From NCBI RefSeq assembly GCF_000425545.1, contig NZ_AUDQ01000015.1:1-64000 (forward strand): a DNA stretch of 64,000 nt, written 5' to 3'. Positions within the stretch are counted from its first letter, which is position 1, and each line of letters begins with the position of its first letter. Made by a program: the position numbers and the translations under genes. This document shows positions 18,191 through 29,187 of the stretch, in pieces. The DNA is from Sporosarcina ureae DSM 2281. Lineage in GTDB: Bacteria; Bacillota; Bacilli; Bacillales_A; Planococcaceae. The notes beneath the pieces are model-generated. The model did no database searches and was not told the origin of the DNA. It saw only the letters and a program-made list of their open reading frames with translations.

Positions 18191-19557
18191 AATTCTTCCT
18201 CAGCGAGCAACTCTACAATCCGTTCTAGCTTCATTCCCCTAGACCCTTTGAATAGCACCACTGTCTGATCCGTTAGTTTTGGGCGCAACGCATCTGCAAG
18301 CAACTCGGCATCATTCGCTGTCCACATGATATCTATAGGATGATTTTTCAACTGATCCGACAACCACTTCATACGTGGCCCAAACAACGCGATACCTTTT
18401 AGGTCCATTTTTTTCAGTTCGTCCGCCAACTCTTCGTGATAGCGCTGTTCATTAGTGCCAAGCTCAAGCATATCACCTAGAACAAGCCATTTGTTTTCTT
18501 TAACGGATGTACCCTCGATAAAACGGAATGCTGCACGCATGGAAGTAGGTGCTGCATTGTATGCATCATTAATAATCAGTGAACCTTTTTTTCCCGCAAC
18601 AGGTTGCATACGCATATTCGTTAAGGTTGTTTCACTTAATGATTCTTCGATTTGCTGTTCCGTCAGACCCAACTCTGTTGCGATCGCAATCGCAGCCAGT
18701 GCATTCTTCACCTGATGAGAACCGTATACAGGAATCGTGAAGTGAGCTTCGAGTTTACCAACTACAGTAAACGAGCTACCTTTATCGGTAGATGTGATTT
18801 GCTGCGCAGTCAGATCTGCTTGATCGTAGCCGAATGACATGCTACGTAAATCGGATTGTCTATTGACTAATCCTTGTAATAACGGCTCGTCGCCGTCGTA
18901 CAGCAACATACCCTCATTTACCAGACCATCGATGATTTCAAACTTCGCCTTTGCAATGCCTTCACGAGAACCGAGGTCTTGCATATGTGCCTCACCGATA
19001 TTGGTTATGACAGCAAACTGTGGTTTAGCAAGTGTTGACAAGAAAGAGATTTCTCCAAAGCCGCTCATCCCCATTTCAAGGATCGCAACTTCCGTGTCGT
19101 CTTCAACAGACAGTAAAGTCAGCGGCAAGCCGAGTTCATTATTGAAGTTACCTTCTGTTTTTTTTACTTTGCGATAAGGTGACAGGACGCCCGCAATCAG
19201 ATCTTTTGTCGATGTTTTACCATTCGACCCTGTGACTCCAATAACAGTACACGTCAATTCACTTCGGTAGCTACGGGCCATTTGCTGCAATGCAAGCTCT
19301 GAATCCTCGACGAACAGTAGCGGGATATCGGCTGGTGGATTCGGTTCGTCTTTCAGCCAAAGTGCCGCAATTGCACCTTGTTCGATTGCCCCTTTGACGT
19401 ATTGATGGCCATTCACTTGTTCCCCTCTAAATGGGATAAACAAGTCACCCGCTTGCACACTCCGTGAATCGATGCAGACACCTGTCACTTGTTGGTTCGC
19501 GATATGCTGTCCTTCAGCTTGAAGCCATTGCTGGATCGTTACTAGATTTCGTTTCAC
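18187..19557 (-). CDS. murF: UDP-N-acetylmuramoyl-tripeptide--D-Ala-D-Ala ligase
   Basis: 456 residues. The Mur ligase ATP motif GSNGKT lies at residues 110-115, with the central domain (TNIGEAHMQDLGSREGIA) and C-terminal GDMLELG following. MurF joins the D-Ala-D-Ala dipeptide made by Ddl to the UDP-MurNAc-tripeptide in the cytoplasm. Starts at GTG with GGAGGA upstream, 14 nt after ddl; the two consecutive steps are cotranscribed. Confidence 0.96.
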   Translation of the reverse strand: MKRNLVTIQQWLQAEGQHIANQQVTGVCIDSRSVQAGDLFIPFRGEQVNGHQYVKGAIEQGAIAALWLKDEPNPPADIPLLFVEDSELALQQMARSYRSELTCTVIGVTGSNGKTSTKDLIAGVLSPYRKVKKTEGNFNNELGLPLTLLSVEDDTEVAILEMGMSGFGEISFLSTLAKPQFAVITNIGEAHMQDLGSREGIAKAKFEIIDGLVNEGMLLYDGDEPLLQGLVNRQSDLRSMSFGYDQADLTAQQITSTDKGSSFTVVGKLEAHFTIPVYGSHQVKNALAAIAIATELGLTEQQIEESLSETTLTNMRMQPVAGKKGSLIINDAYNAAPTSMRAAFRFIEGTSVKENKWLVLGDMLELGTNEQRYHEELADELKKMDLKGIALFGPRMKWLSDQLKNHPIDIMWTANDAELLADALRPKLTDQTVVLFKGSRGMKLERIVELLAEEEL

Positions 19558-19571
19558 GTTACTTCCTCCAC

Positions 19572-20633
19572 TCAGTCCATTGTATATTGTAGTTGCTGTT
19601 TTTCCGTATGCCGTTCTACTGCCAGTTCAATTAGCTGATCAATTAATTCAGAATAAGTCAACCCAGACTTCTGCCACAGTAACGGGAACATACTAGTTGG
19701 CGTGAAGCCAGGTAATGTATTCACTTCATTGATCCATACTTCATCGTCCGCTGTCACGAAAAAGTCTGCTCGGACGAGTCCTGAACAGTCTAGAACTTTA
19801 AATGCACGGATTGCCATGTCTTTCATATGCTCTGCAACGGTATCCGGCATTTCAGCCGGAATAGATAACTCCGTGCTTTGATCTTTATATTTTGCTTCAT
19901 AATCGTAAAAATCTGCAACCGGACGAATTTCCCCTGCTACCGATACCTTAGGGTGGTCGTTACCGAGAACCGCCATTTCAATCTCACGTGCCACAATTCC
20001 TTGTTCCACAATGATTTTGCGGTCAAATTTCAATGCCAGCTCAATCGCTTTTTCGAGCGATTCACGATCATCCGCTTTACTGATGCCGACGCTTGATCCA
20101 AGATTGGCTGGTTTAACGAACATTGGATAAGAAAGTTCTTGTTCCGCCTGATCTAGTAATTGCTCAGCATGTTCTTTCCACATACTGCGAATGAAGTGGA
20201 CGTATGCAACTTGCGCTAACCCCGCTTGAGCGAATAATTGTTTCATTACAACTTTATCCATGCCTGCTGAAGAAGCAAGAACTCCGTTACCTGCGTATGG
20301 AATATTTAACACTTCAAACAACCCTTGTACTGTTCCGTCTTCTCCGTTCGTTCCATGAAGTAGCGGCAAAATGACATCGGGCATATCCCCTTGTAAAAAA
20401 CTTTCAATATGATCAGGCTTTGGTTGTTCACTTTTCAGACGTAATGCCTCAATATTTGAAACAGGTCCAGTTAACGGATCGCCTTTCAACCATTCACCTT
20501 GCATAGTAATATAGATTGGCAGTACTTCATATTTATCTAAATCTAGCGCCTCTGTTACTGCACGCGCTGTAGAAAGCGACACTTCATGCTCTGCGGATTT
20601 CCCGCCGTATACTAAACCTAACCGTTTTTTCAT
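19572..20633 (-). CDS. ddl: D-alanine--D-alanine ligase
   Basis: 353 residues with an ATP-grasp fold: N-terminal [11 protein letters not shown], GxxGS loop [14 protein letters not shown], and metal-binding [12 protein letters not shown] near the end. It condenses two D-alanines using ATP. First gene of a ddl-murF-esterase unit, divergent from rodA; GAGGAG Shine-Dalgarno before ATG. Confidence 0.97.
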   Translation of the reverse strand: MKKRLGLVYGGKSAEHEVSLSTARAVTEALDLDKYEVLPIYITMQGEWLKGDPLTGPVSNIEALRLKSEQPKPDHIESFLQGDMPDVILPLLHGTNGEDGTVQGLFEVLNIPYAGNGVLASSAGMDKVVMKQLFAQAGLAQVAYVHFIRSMWKEHAEQLLDQAEQELSYPMFVKPANLGSSVGISKADDRESLEKAIELALKFDRKIIVEQGIVAREIEMAVLGNDHPKVSVAGEIRPVADFYDYEAKYKDQSTELSIPAEMPDTVAEHMKDMAIRAFKVLDCSGLVRADFFVTADDEVWINEVNTLPGFTPTSMFPLLWQKSGLTYSELIDQLIELAVERHTEKQQLQYTMD

Positions 20634-20850
20634 GTAATCTCCTCACATTCCGTAGTTTTCATTCATACAGTTTACCACGAACAGAGCCAATTCATGAATG
20701 AAAAACCCACGTTCTTCATTCTTTTTACTTCTCGTAGAAACCAATCATTTCACAACTCGTCTAGTAATGGGTGTACTTCTTAAAAAGTTTTGCGATATAA
20801 TAGGTGATTATAGTAAGAGAATACTAGCTTAAGAAAAGGTGAGTTCATAA

Positions 20851-22035
20851 TTGAAACAAACAAACAGGCTAGGTGAACGATTTGACTGGACACTTGCCTT
20901 TATCATTTTGCTTTTCGCGATTGTCAGTTTTTTCGTCATTGGATCTGCTCAAACCTCTGAGCAATATACACAGAACTTCGTTTTAAAACAAGTGAGATGG
21001 TATATACTCGGTTCTTTCATCGTAGCGATGGTCATGTATTTTGAACCCGATCAGTATAAAAAGTTCGCTTGGTATTTCTATGGCTTTGGTATTTTCTTGT
21101 TAGTTTTTCTTATGTTAGCACCCGGTGGTCCGGGGCAAATTGCAGAAATGCGCTACAGCGCAAAACGATGGTTGCATTTACCCGTCATTGGGACCATCCA
21201 GCCTGCCGAGTTCATTAAGACATTCTTTATTATTGGACTTGCCAAGTTGGTTAGCACACATAACGAACGCTCGTTAAACAGGACGTTTACTACAGACCTA
21301 CTGTTGCTCGGTAAAATCGCGCTAATGCTTGTCGTTCCATTGTGTCTCATCATGAAGCAGCCCGACCTCGGAACTTCACTCGTCTTCATTTCGATTACTG
21401 CTGCCATCGTCATCGTTTCGGGGATATCATGGAAAATACTTGTGCCCGTCTTTACATTTGGAGCGGCAGCCGCAGGAGGCATTCTGTGGATGTCACTGTT
21501 TGCACAAGATATGCTCGACAAATTTGGTTTTTCACCTTATCAGTTCAAACGTGTCTATTCTTGGCTCGACCCGTACTCTTACCCTACAGATGAAGGGTAT
21601 AACTTGATTAATGCGATGACCGCAATAGGCTCAGGACAACTGACAGGTAAAGGTTTTCTAGAACGCGTTGTATACATCCCTGAGAATCACACGGACTTTA
21701 TCTTCAGTGTAATAGGAGAAGAGTATGGTTTTATCGGTGCTTGTTTAGTAATCACACTGTATTTCATTTTAATTTACCACTTAACGAAAGTTGCTTTATC
21801 ATTGCATGATACGTTCAGCGTATATGTCTGTACTGGCGTCATTGCGATGATCACGTTCCACGTATTTGAAAATATTGGAATGAATATTCAGCTGTTACCT
21901 ATTACAGGTATCCCTCTCCCTTTCATAAGTTATGGGGGAAGTTCTTTATTTAGTAATATGCTGGCGATCGGCTTAATTTTCAGCATGAAGTTCCATCAGC
22001 GAACGTATTTATTCGATGCGGATGACAATGACTAA
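20851..22035 (+). CDS. rodA: RodA-type SEDS peptidoglycan polymerase
   Basis: 394 residues, about ten transmembrane helices. SEDS hallmarks are visible: [17 protein letters not shown] segment MKQPDLGTS, and [14 protein letters not shown] near the C-terminus. Length and sequence favour RodA (elongation) over FtsW. It polymerises glycan strands with a class B PBP. The start is TTG 20851 with AAAGGTGAG upstream. Divergent from ddl; a TATAAT-like element lies near 20795. Confidence 0.9.
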   Translation: MKQTNRLGERFDWTLAFIILLFAIVSFFVIGSAQTSEQYTQNFVLKQVRWYILGSFIVAMVMYFEPDQYKKFAWYFYGFGIFLLVFLMLAPGGPGQIAEMRYSAKRWLHLPVIGTIQPAEFIKTFFIIGLAKLVSTHNERSLNRTFTTDLLLLGKIALMLVVPLCLIMKQPDLGTSLVFISITAAIVIVSGISWKILVPVFTFGAAAAGGILWMSLFAQDMLDKFGFSPYQFKRVYSWLDPYSYPTDEGYNLINAMTAIGSGQLTGKGFLERVVYIPENHTDFIFSVIGEEYGFIGACLVITLYFILIYHLTKVALSLHDTFSVYVCTGVIAMITFHVFENIGMNIQLLPITGIPLPFISYGGSSLFSNMLAIGLIFSMKFHQRTYLFDADDND

Positions 22036-22109
22036 ATGTAAATGAATACCGACTCCCTTTCCGAACATTCACAACTTGTGTAGAATGTATAGGAAAGGGA
22101 GGTTTTTTT

Positions 22110-22454
22110 ATGTCAACTTTACCAAATTGTCCAAAATGCCAATCCGAATATACATATGAAGATGGGAACCTTCTCGTTTGCCCTGAATGTGCATATGAAT
22201 GGACACTTGGATCGATGGAAGAATCCGATCAACCAGGTATGCCGGAGATCAAGGACGCATATGGCAATGTGTTGCAGGATGGAGATTCTGTGACGGTCAT
22301 TAAAGATTTGAAAGTAAAAGGAAGTTCCAACGCTTTGAAAATGGGAATGAAAGTGAAAAGTATTCGCTTGGTCGACGGTGACCATAATATCGATTGTAAG
22401 ATTGATGGATTTGGTGCTATGCAACTAAAATCGGAGTTTGTTAAGAAAATTTAA
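22110..22454 (+). CDS. YjdM/PhnA family zinc-ribbon protein
   Basis: 114 residues. An N-terminal zinc ribbon (CPKC at 8-11 and CPEC) precedes the PhnA domain ([18 protein letters not shown]). Family members are widespread and often annotated as alkylphosphonate utilisation proteins, but no phosphonate gene is nearby and the role is unknown. AAAGGGAGG Shine-Dalgarno; ends before a strong hairpin. Confidence 0.9.
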   Translation: MSTLPNCPKCQSEYTYEDGNLLVCPECAYEWTLGSMEESDQPGMPEIKDAYGNVLQDGDSVTVIKDLKVKGSSNALKMGMKVKSIRLVDGDHNIDCKIDGFGAMQLKSEFVKKI

Positions 22455-22468
22455 AGCATAAACTAACG

Positions 22469-22510
22469 CGAAAAGCTCACCCTCGAATATATTCGGGGGT
22501 GAGCTTTTCG
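22469..22510. terminator. Bidirectional terminator
   Basis: Long stem CGAAAAGCTCACCCTCGAA / TTCGGGGGTGAGCTTTTCG. The arms themselves supply short U-tracts in both directions, so it can serve the YjdM gene (plus) and the small ORF at 22524-22664 (minus). Confidence 0.85.
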
Positions 22511-22523
22511 TATACTTTCTTAT

Positions 22524-22664
22524 TTAATTTGCTTGAACGGGTGGTGCTTGTACGGCAGGCGCCAATGCTTGCAACATATCACTTCTGGATTTTGTGAGTT
22601 TTGCGGAAACACCAAGCTTTGCCAAATTGGAAATAATCTTCTTAAAATCCATCTCTTTAGCCAC
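22524..22664 (-). CDS. Small protein of unknown function (46 aa)
   Basis: 46 residues starting MAKEMDFKKIISNLAKLGVS and ending in an Ala/Pro/Gln tail (APPVQAN). The GTG start at 22664 follows GAGG at 8 nt, and the stop sits 14 nt before a strong bidirectional terminator; these two signals support a real gene. The N-terminal half looks amphipathic-helical with basic charge; no signal peptide or metal motif. I do not recognise the family. Confidence 0.6.
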   Translation of the reverse strand: MAKEMDFKKIISNLAKLGVSAKLTKSRSDMLQALAPAVQAPPVQAN

Positions 22665-22846
22665 TTCTTCCACCTCAACCTTCCTAGTTAGTTATATAGA
22701 CGTTTGATCGCTCGTGAAGTTCTAGATTTTCAAAAGTTTCTTATGGTCTTTATTATACCACTTTAATTGCCTTTTAAATCTTTCATTTATGTAAAATTTT
22801 CATCTTTTACACAAGTTTTTATCCTCAATATGTAAAAACGAATGCT

Positions 22847-22869
22847 TTGACATACCCCCTATACGTATA
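22847..22869 (+). promoter_or_regulatory. csoR promoter -35 and probable CsoR operator
   Basis: TTGACA (22847-22852) is followed by TACCCCCTATACGTATA, a GC-tract flanked by AT palindrome like CsoR operators of copZA promoters. Repressor bound here would block RNA polymerase. The -10 is not clear. Confidence 0.65.
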
Positions 22870-22905
22870 TTAAAGTGGATATATACGAAAGGTGGAGAAT
22901 CACGA

Positions 22906-23235
22906 ATGACGTTACTACCTGAAGATAATTCTCTAAATAAAGTGGAAACTTCTTGCCGTAAGAGTCATCATCCGGAAGAAATTAAGACGAACTTGACTCA
23001 TCGCCTGAACCGTATCGAAGGTCAGATACGAGGTATAAAAGGTATGGTAGAGCGCGATGTTTATTGCGATGATATTATCACTCAACTTTCCGCTACACAA
23101 TCCGCTTTAAACAGTGTGGCGAATGTTTTATTGGATGGACACTTAAAAGGCTGTGTGAAAAACAGGTTAGCTGAAGGTGACGAAGAAGTGTTAGACGAAC
23201 TAGCTAAAACTATAGCTAAATTAATTAGAAAATAG
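22906..23235 (+). CDS. csoR: Copper-sensing repressor CsoR
   Basis: 109 residues, all-helical CsoR/RcnR family. The Cu(I) ligands are present as Cys54 (VYCDD), His79 and Cys83 (GHLKGCV). Copper-free CsoR represses copZA; Cu(I) binding releases DNA. It is the first gene of csoR-copZ-copA, 12 nt before copZ, and a likely operator precedes it, so the operon is probably autoregulated. Confidence 0.95.
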   Translation: MTLLPEDNSLNKVETSCRKSHHPEEIKTNLTHRLNRIEGQIRGIKGMVERDVYCDDIITQLSATQSALNSVANVLLDGHLKGCVKNRLAEGDEEVLDELAKTIAKLIRK

Positions 23236-23247
23236 GAGGAATTGTAA

Positions 23248-23457
23248 ATGACTACAACTACATTGAACGTAAAAGGTATGACATGTAATCACTGTGTACA
23301 AGCAGTAGAGGGAGCATTAACAGAATTATCGGGAGTGGAGCGTGCTTTGGTTGATTTGAAAGCGAATAGCGTAGCCGTGGAGTATGACGAATCTGTTGTT
23401 ACCGTTGAACAAATGACAGAGGCTATTGAAGATCAAGGATATGACGTCGAAGCGTAA
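23248..23457 (+). CDS. copZ: Copper chaperone CopZ
   Basis: 69 residues, one heavy-metal-associated domain with the Cu(I) site MTCNHC at residues 11-16. It carries cytoplasmic Cu(I) to CopA. An AGGAGGAATT Shine-Dalgarno precedes ATG; copA follows within about 20 nt. Confidence 0.96.
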   Translation: MTTTTLNVKGMTCNHCVQAVEGALTELSGVERALVDLKANSVAVEYDESVVTVEQMTEAIEDQGYDVEA

Positions 23458-23477
23458 CAAGAAAGGTGACTTGCATC

Positions 23478-25883
23478 ATGAATGAGCAAAAAAAGGAAAT
23501 TGCTATTACAGGCATGACGTGTGCTGCTTGTGCTAACCGCATCGAAAAAGGTTTGCAACGTATGGACGGTGTTTCGACAGCTACTGTCAATTTTGCTACA
23601 GAAAAAGCGGCTGTTACATTTGATTCTAACCAAACCGGATTAACTGACGTGGAAGAACGAATTCGCAAGCTAGGTTATGATGTATTGATGGAAGAAGCGA
23701 ACCTCAATATTAGCGGCATGACATGTGCTGCTTGTTCCGCACGGATTGAGAAAGTGTTGTCACGAATGCCTGGCGTTCAAAACGCCACCGTCAACTTAGC
23801 ACTTGAAACAGCTCACGTAAACTATGATCCTGCCGCTTTAGAATTGACAGATATTTTACAAAAAATCAAAAAGGTCGGTTATGAAGCAGTACCTCGTACA
23901 GAAGAGGCCGATAGTCAAACTGATCATCGTCAGAAAGATATTAATGACAAGACGCGCAAGCTAATTATTTCATCTATTCTTTCACTGCCGCTCTTATGGA
24001 CCATGTTTGCACATTTTTCCTTCACTTCTTGGATGTATGTGCCTGAAATCTTTATGAATCCATATTTCCAGTGGATATTAGCAACACCTGTACAGTTTTG
24101 GATTGGCGCTACGTTCTATAAAGGCGCGTATGCAGCACTACGTAACGGCAGTGCCAATATGGATGTACTTGTTGTACTGGGTACGTCTGCCGCATATTTC
24201 TATTCCGTTTACCTTGTGTTGACAGGTTACGCATTGGATCACGGCTTATATTTCGAAACAAGCGCAGTGTTGATTACATTAATTTTATTAGGTAAATTAT
24301 TTGAGGCACGAGCAAAAGGTCGGTCTTCAGATGCAATCAAAAATCTTATGAAGTTGCAACCGCAAGTGGCTATCTTAGAGCGCAACGGAGAAACTGTGGA
24401 AATATCCATCCATGAAGTAACGCACGGAGACATTCTAGTCATTCGACCAGGAGCTTCTATTCCCGTAGATGGACTGGTATTATCCGGATCTTCCGCGGTA
24501 GATGAATCGATGCTAACGGGCGAAAGTTTACCTGTAGATAAACAACCAGGCAATGAAGTGTTTGCAGCTACCGTGAACGCTAATGGTTCATTACGGATAA
24601 AAGCATCGAATGTCGGCAAAGACACGATGCTTTCCACTATTATTCGCGTCGTAGAAGAAGCACAAGGTTCAAAGGCTCCAATTCAGAGACTAGCTGACCG
24701 GATATCCGGAGTGTTCGTACCTATCGTCGTCGGGATTGCGATCATTACGTTCATCATATGGTATTTCGTAGTCGCACCTGGTAATTTCGAAGCTTCTCTA
24801 ACGAGCATGATTGCAGTTTTAGTCATCGCATGTCCTTGTGCACTCGGTCTTGCTACCCCTACTTCTATTATGGCAGGTTCAGGAAGGGCAGCGGAAGAAG
24901 GCGTGTTATTTAAAACTGCTGAAGCAATGGAACAAACCCGTTCCATTGATACCATTGTGTTTGATAAGACAGGAACAATTACAAAAGGTCATCCAGAATT
25001 AACAGATTTCCACGTTCGCAATGAAAAACAGCGTATGTCTTTGCTTTCCCTTGCTGCTGCGGCTGAAAGTGACTCCGAGCATCCCGTTGCAAAAGCCATT
25101 ACGGCTCACGGATTACAACAGTTTTCTACATTGCCTACTGTGGAGTCATTCGAAGCGATTCCTGGTTACGGAATTCAAACAGTAATTGACGGACAAAATA
25201 TTTTGCTAGGAACAAGAAATCTACTTTCTCACCATAATGTGGAATTTGATTCTACGATTGCTTCTGTAGAACAAATGGAAGGCGACGGCAAGACCGTTAT
25301 GTTCATGGCGGTGGATGGCGTACACGAAGCAATCATTGCAGTCGCAGACACAATTAAAGATACGTCGAAGCAAGCAATTGCCGAGCTTCGTGCGATGGAC
25401 CTTGATGTCATCATGTTAACAGGAGATCAGCATATGACAGCGCAAGCAATTGCACATACCGCAGGCATCGATCAAGTCATTGCAGGCGTATTGCCAGACA
25501 GTAAAGCGGAGGTCATCCGCTCCTTACAGGCTGAGGGTAAGCGTGTAGCTATGGTCGGTGACGGTATTAACGATGCGCCCGCTCTTGCGGTAGCCGATAT
25601 TGGTATGGCAATGGGGACTGGAACGGCGGTCGCGATGGAAGCGGCTGACGTGACGCTCATGCATGGTGATTTGTTGCGTGTAGTTGATACGGTGAAAATG
25701 AGTAAGTTGACGGTCCGGAATATAAAGCAGAACTTGTTCTGGGCGTTGGCGTATAACTCAATTGGTATTCCGATTGCGGCAGTCGGTTTGTTGGCCCCAT
25801 GGCTAGCAGGCGCTGCGATGGCGTTTAGTTCGGTGTCTGTTGTGTTGAACGCTTTACGTTTGCAGCGTGTGAAGTTGCATTAA
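23478..25883 (+). CDS. copA: Copper-exporting P-type ATPase CopA
   Basis: 801 residues. Two N-terminal metal-binding domains carry MTCAAC sites (Cys15/Cys18 and Cys83/Cys86), followed by eight membrane helices with the CPC transport motif ([11 protein letters not shown]), actuator TGES, phosphorylation DKTGT and hinge GDGINDAPA. It pumps Cu(I) out of the cell. ATG 23478 is chosen because GAAAGGTG lies 9 nt upstream; the GTG at 23466 is inside that site. A strong terminator follows. Confidence 0.96.
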   Translation: MNEQKKEIAITGMTCAACANRIEKGLQRMDGVSTATVNFATEKAAVTFDSNQTGLTDVEERIRKLGYDVLMEEANLNISGMTCAACSARIEKVLSRMPGVQNATVNLALETAHVNYDPAALELTDILQKIKKVGYEAVPRTEEADSQTDHRQKDINDKTRKLIISSILSLPLLWTMFAHFSFTSWMYVPEIFMNPYFQWILATPVQFWIGATFYKGAYAALRNGSANMDVLVVLGTSAAYFYSVYLVLTGYALDHGLYFETSAVLITLILLGKLFEARAKGRSSDAIKNLMKLQPQVAILERNGETVEISIHEVTHGDILVIRPGASIPVDGLVLSGSSAVDESMLTGESLPVDKQPGNEVFAATVNANGSLRIKASNVGKDTMLSTIIRVVEEAQGSKAPIQRLADRISGVFVPIVVGIAIITFIIWYFVVAPGNFEASLTSMIAVLVIACPCALGLATPTSIMAGSGRAAEEGVLFKTAEAMEQTRSIDTIVFDKTGTITKGHPELTDFHVRNEKQRMSLLSLAAAAESDSEHPVAKAITAHGLQQFSTLPTVESFEAIPGYGIQTVIDGQNILLGTRNLLSHHNVEFDSTIASVEQMEGDGKTVMFMAVDGVHEAIIAVADTIKDTSKQAIAELRAMDLDVIMLTGDQHMTAQAIAHTAGIDQVIAGVLPDSKAEVIRSLQAEGKRVAMVGDGINDAPALAVADIGMAMGTGTAVAMEAADVTLMHGDLLRVVDTVKMSKLTVRNIKQNLFWALAYNSIGIPIAAVGLLAPWLAGAAMAFSSVSVVLNALRLQRVKLH

Positions 25884-25894
25884 GAAAAGTATTA

Positions 25895-25937
25895 GGCTGT
25901 CCTGGGAGTCATTCATGACTTCTTGGGGCAGTTTTTT
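25895..25937 (+). terminator. Terminator of csoR-copZ-copA
   Basis: Imperfect long stem: GGCTGTCCTGGGAGTCAT against ATGACTTCTTGGGGCAG, followed by TTTTTT, 11 nt after the copA stop. Confidence 0.85.
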
Positions 25938-26418
25938 CCTTGCTGGAGTTCTTGCCCTATAATATATGGGAAAGCTGGCAGTGGTGTCGGGGTGGGGATT
26001 TCTTATTGTTGTACATTAAAGTTAGGGGTGTAGTTTGTTCTGAATTTGCTCATGAGCTTGAAACGCACTTGACCTTAACTAAGTTCAAAGACAACTGTAA
26101 TGACACACAATTGTTAGTGAGTAATCTGCGTCGTTGCACTTTGAAGTTAGGAATGAAGTGGAAGTTAGCGGCGACTTTCGATGGATCAACGAGAGACGTA
26201 GCTAAGGAGAGCTTTTGCGAGTAAAGTCGAAGCTTTAGGAGCTTGCGCTTTGCTTTCATAAACTACATATGGTAAGCCACGCCTATCGGAAAGTGTTCTC
26301 TGCTGGAGGTGCAATCCCCTCGTCGATACTAGCTCCCTATTCTCCGCTAAGACTTGAATGCTGACCTTATTCATCGTACGATGAGAAAGAAACTATTCAT
26401 TCAGAAAGCAGGTTACAT
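25938..26418. other. 480-bp gap without a recognisable gene
   Basis: Open frames here are short, on both strands, lack Shine-Dalgarno sequences and show no recognisable protein family. The part 26170-26280 is unusually rich in AAGC/GAGC-type words (AAGCTTTAGGAGCTTGCGC) and may be a dispersed non-coding repeat or a decayed gene. No promoter for the downstream MFS gene could be fixed. Confidence 0.4.
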
Positions 26419-27594
26419 ATGAAGAAAACGATCTTATTACTAATGTCCGTTCAGTTCTTCGTTTATCTTGGCTTCGGCATCATCATTCCCATTTTACCTG
26501 AGGTTATCCTCGCCGAAGGTTTTTCAGAAGTACATGTCGGTGGCTTGCTAACGATTTATGCATTGTCTTCGTTTTTCACTGCACCATTATGGGGCGCGCT
26601 ATCTGACCGCACTGGCAGAAAGAAGTTAATTATGATCGGGTTGCTCGGCTTCAGCGTCAGCTTCTTTTTATTCGCGGCATTCATGCACCATATTGTATTG
26701 CTGTATGTTTCACGCGTAGTAGGTGGGATCTTCTCAGGTGCGCTGTATACGGCCGTAACTGGTTTTGTCGCTGATATCACGACAGAGGAAAATCGAAATA
26801 AGTATATGGGTCTGCTCGGTATGTCAATTGGTCTTGGCTTCATTTTCGGCCCAGCCATTGGCGGCATTCTGGGCGATGTTCATTTACAATTACCATTCAT
26901 CACTTCTGGGACTTTAACATTATTATTAACAGTATACGCTATGATTATTTTGAAAGAGCCTAATCGTCATAGTGAAGGAAATAAACGGGCGATTATTCCG
27001 AAAGGCGCCTCTACATTGTGGACGTATCGTATACGTTATCTATTTATTACTTCATTCATAATCACATTTTTACTTGCCGGTGTAGAAGCGACATTCCAAC
27101 TCTTCCAAATCGATAAAATTCAAATTACACCATTGCAACTTGGGTATTTGTTTATGGCTAGCGGTCTTGTAGATGCAGCAATTCAAGGCGGTGTAGTACG
27201 ACGGGTGAAAAATGGTACCGAAACTTCGTGGATTATCGTTGCGCAGGTCGTTACGGCAATTGGCCTCATACTCATTCCATTTTCCACAAGCTTACTTTGG
27301 GCAGGTTTTGCGATGAGCGTGTTCACTGCTGGTAACGCACTCGTCCGGACCGTACTCGTATCTCTCACAACTAAAGAATCAGGTGGTATGTATGGCACCG
27401 CAGCAGGTCTCTCATACTCGATGGATAATATGGGGCGTATTATTGGACCCTTGTTATTTACCTGGGTATTCACAATGCAAGCAGGTAATATGTACTTTGT
27501 TTCCGCTATCATAGCGCTACTATCCATAGGGCTGGTATTTATTTTCCGGAAATCCCCTCGCTCTCTGCGAAATATACCAGATGCAATTGCTTGA
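26419..27594 (+). CDS. MFS multidrug efflux transporter (DHA1 type)
   Basis: 391 residues, twelve predicted transmembrane segments. The motif-A loop GALSDRTGRKKL between TM2 and TM3 and the motif-C-like GLGFIFGPAIGG in TM5 mark a drug:H+ antiporter of the DHA1 family, akin to NorA/TetA(L)-type pumps. Substrate cannot be told from sequence. AGCAGG Shine-Dalgarno before ATG. Stands alone after a gene-free gap; a cardiolipin synthase gene follows 98 nt on. Confidence 0.85.
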   Translation: MKKTILLLMSVQFFVYLGFGIIIPILPEVILAEGFSEVHVGGLLTIYALSSFFTAPLWGALSDRTGRKKLIMIGLLGFSVSFFLFAAFMHHIVLLYVSRVVGGIFSGALYTAVTGFVADITTEENRNKYMGLLGMSIGLGFIFGPAIGGILGDVHLQLPFITSGTLTLLLTVYAMIILKEPNRHSEGNKRAIIPKGASTLWTYRIRYLFITSFIITFLLAGVEATFQLFQIDKIQITPLQLGYLFMASGLVDAAIQGGVVRRVKNGTETSWIIVAQVVTAIGLILIPFSTSLLWAGFAMSVFTAGNALVRTVLVSLTTKESGGMYGTAAGLSYSMDNMGRIIGPLLFTWVFTMQAGNMYFVSAIIALLSIGLVFIFRKSPRSLRNIPDAIA

Positions 27595-27692
27595 AATAGA
27601 GCAAAAGATACTTCACCTTCCTTTATAAATAGGTTATTATCGTCAACTCCGCTATAGTAAAGGAATAGTATATACCCTACGGGAGGAAGCAT

Positions 27693-29144
27693 ATGACGCA
27701 AGTAATAAGTTTGATTATCACAAGCACGTTGATTATTAACATATTTCTCGCGATTGCTTTAATATTTTTAGAGCGTCGGGATCCTACAAGTACTTGGGCA
27801 TGGTTGCTTGTGCTGTTTTTTATTCCTATTTTAGGTTTCATTATCTATCTATTACTCGGTCGGCAATTACGTCAAAAACACTTATTCCGCTGGGAAGGTA
27901 GAAATAAGATCGGTATTGAGAAACTGATTAATTATCAGCTCGAGGCCATAGAAAACGAGACGTTTGAGTTTCTAAAAAATGACACAGAAGAATATGATGA
28001 TATGATTTATTTGCATTTACGCAATAATCATTCCGTACTAACACAAGATAATGATGTGCAAGTATATACGGACGGTCGCGATAAATTTGACGCATTGCTT
28101 GAAGACTTGGAACACGCTCGTGATCATATCCATATTCAGTATTATATATTCCGACTAGACGGTATAGGAAAGCAGATTGAAGAGATTCTAATCAATAAAG
28201 CAAAATCAGGTGTGAAAGTACGGATGCTGTTTGACGATATTGGTTCACGTGGTTTGCATGTGAAAAACTTTCATAAATTGATGGAGAGCGGTGGTGAAGT
28301 AGCTGCGTTCTTCCCCGCCTTGCTACCATTAATCAATCCTCGCTTAAATTACCGAAACCATCGGAAAATCGTCATTATCGACGGGCGAATTGGTTACATC
28401 GGAGGATTTAACGTCGGGGATGAATATTTGGGGCTCAGTAAGAAGTTCGGATACTGGCGCGACACGCATCTCCGAATCGAAGGAAGTGCGGTTCATCCAT
28501 TACAGACTCGCTTTATACTCGATTGGAATCAAGCATCACCTAAAACGAATATTCAATACAATGAACGATTCTTCCCAGCCATTCCTCGCAAAGGAGATGT
28601 CGGCTTGCAAATTGTATCTAGCGGACCTGATTCCGAGTGGGAAGATATTAAAGATGGCTATTTGAAAATGATATTTCTGGCAAAAGACTACATCTATATT
28701 CAGACACCTTATTTTATTCCTGATACAAGTATGTTGGATGCGCTTCGGATCGCATGTCTATCAGGCGTAGACGTACGAATAATGATTCCCAACAAACCGG
28801 ATCATATGTTCGTTTACTGGGCAACCTATTCGAACGTCGGCATTCTATTAAAAGCTGGTGCAAGAGTATACATTTATGAAAATGGTTTCATCCATGCCAA
28901 GCAAATTGTAGTGGATGATCAAGTATCGTCTGTTGGAACAGCGAATATAGACGTTCGTAGTTTTCGCTTGAATTTTGAAGTGAATGCTTTCATCTATGAT
29001 CGAGAAAAATCACATGAGTTGGCAGAAATTTTTGAGCAAGATATCCAAATTTCAACCGAGCTGACACTGGATGCTTATTTGGAGCGTGAACGATTGATTA
29101 AAATAAAGGAATCCATCTCTCGCTTACTTTCACCCATCTTATAG
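27693..29144 (+). CDS. cls: Cardiolipin synthase
   Basis: 483 residues. Two N-terminal transmembrane helices are followed by two phospholipase D motifs: HRKIVIIDG and HAKQIVVDD (HxKxxxxD). It condenses two phosphatidylglycerols to cardiolipin and glycerol at the membrane. GGGAGG Shine-Dalgarno 6 nt before ATG. Monocistronic by its terminator. Confidence 0.94.
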   Translation: MTQVISLIITSTLIINIFLAIALIFLERRDPTSTWAWLLVLFFIPILGFIIYLLLGRQLRQKHLFRWEGRNKIGIEKLINYQLEAIENETFEFLKNDTEEYDDMIYLHLRNNHSVLTQDNDVQVYTDGRDKFDALLEDLEHARDHIHIQYYIFRLDGIGKQIEEILINKAKSGVKVRMLFDDIGSRGLHVKNFHKLMESGGEVAAFFPALLPLINPRLNYRNHRKIVIIDGRIGYIGGFNVGDEYLGLSKKFGYWRDTHLRIEGSAVHPLQTRFILDWNQASPKTNIQYNERFFPAIPRKGDVGLQIVSSGPDSEWEDIKDGYLKMIFLAKDYIYIQTPYFIPDTSMLDALRIACLSGVDVRIMIPNKPDHMFVYWATYSNVGILLKAGARVYIYENGFIHAKQIVVDDQVSSVGTANIDVRSFRLNFEVNAFIYDREKSHELAEIFEQDIQISTELTLDAYLERERLIKIKESISRLLSPIL

Positions 29145-29149
29145 ACCAA

Positions 29150-29187
29150 AACGGCCGGCAGAAGATTTATCTTCTGTCGACCGTTTT
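29150..29187. terminator. Bidirectional terminator
   Basis: Stem AAACGGCCGGCAGAAGAT / ATCTTCTGTCGACCGTTTTT between the convergent cls and carboxypeptidase genes, with T-runs on both strands. Confidence 0.88.

Noticed and set aside
25940..26224. 94-residue ORF after copA
   Set aside because: No family, no Shine-Dalgarno, and a competing open frame on the other strand; left as gene-free.
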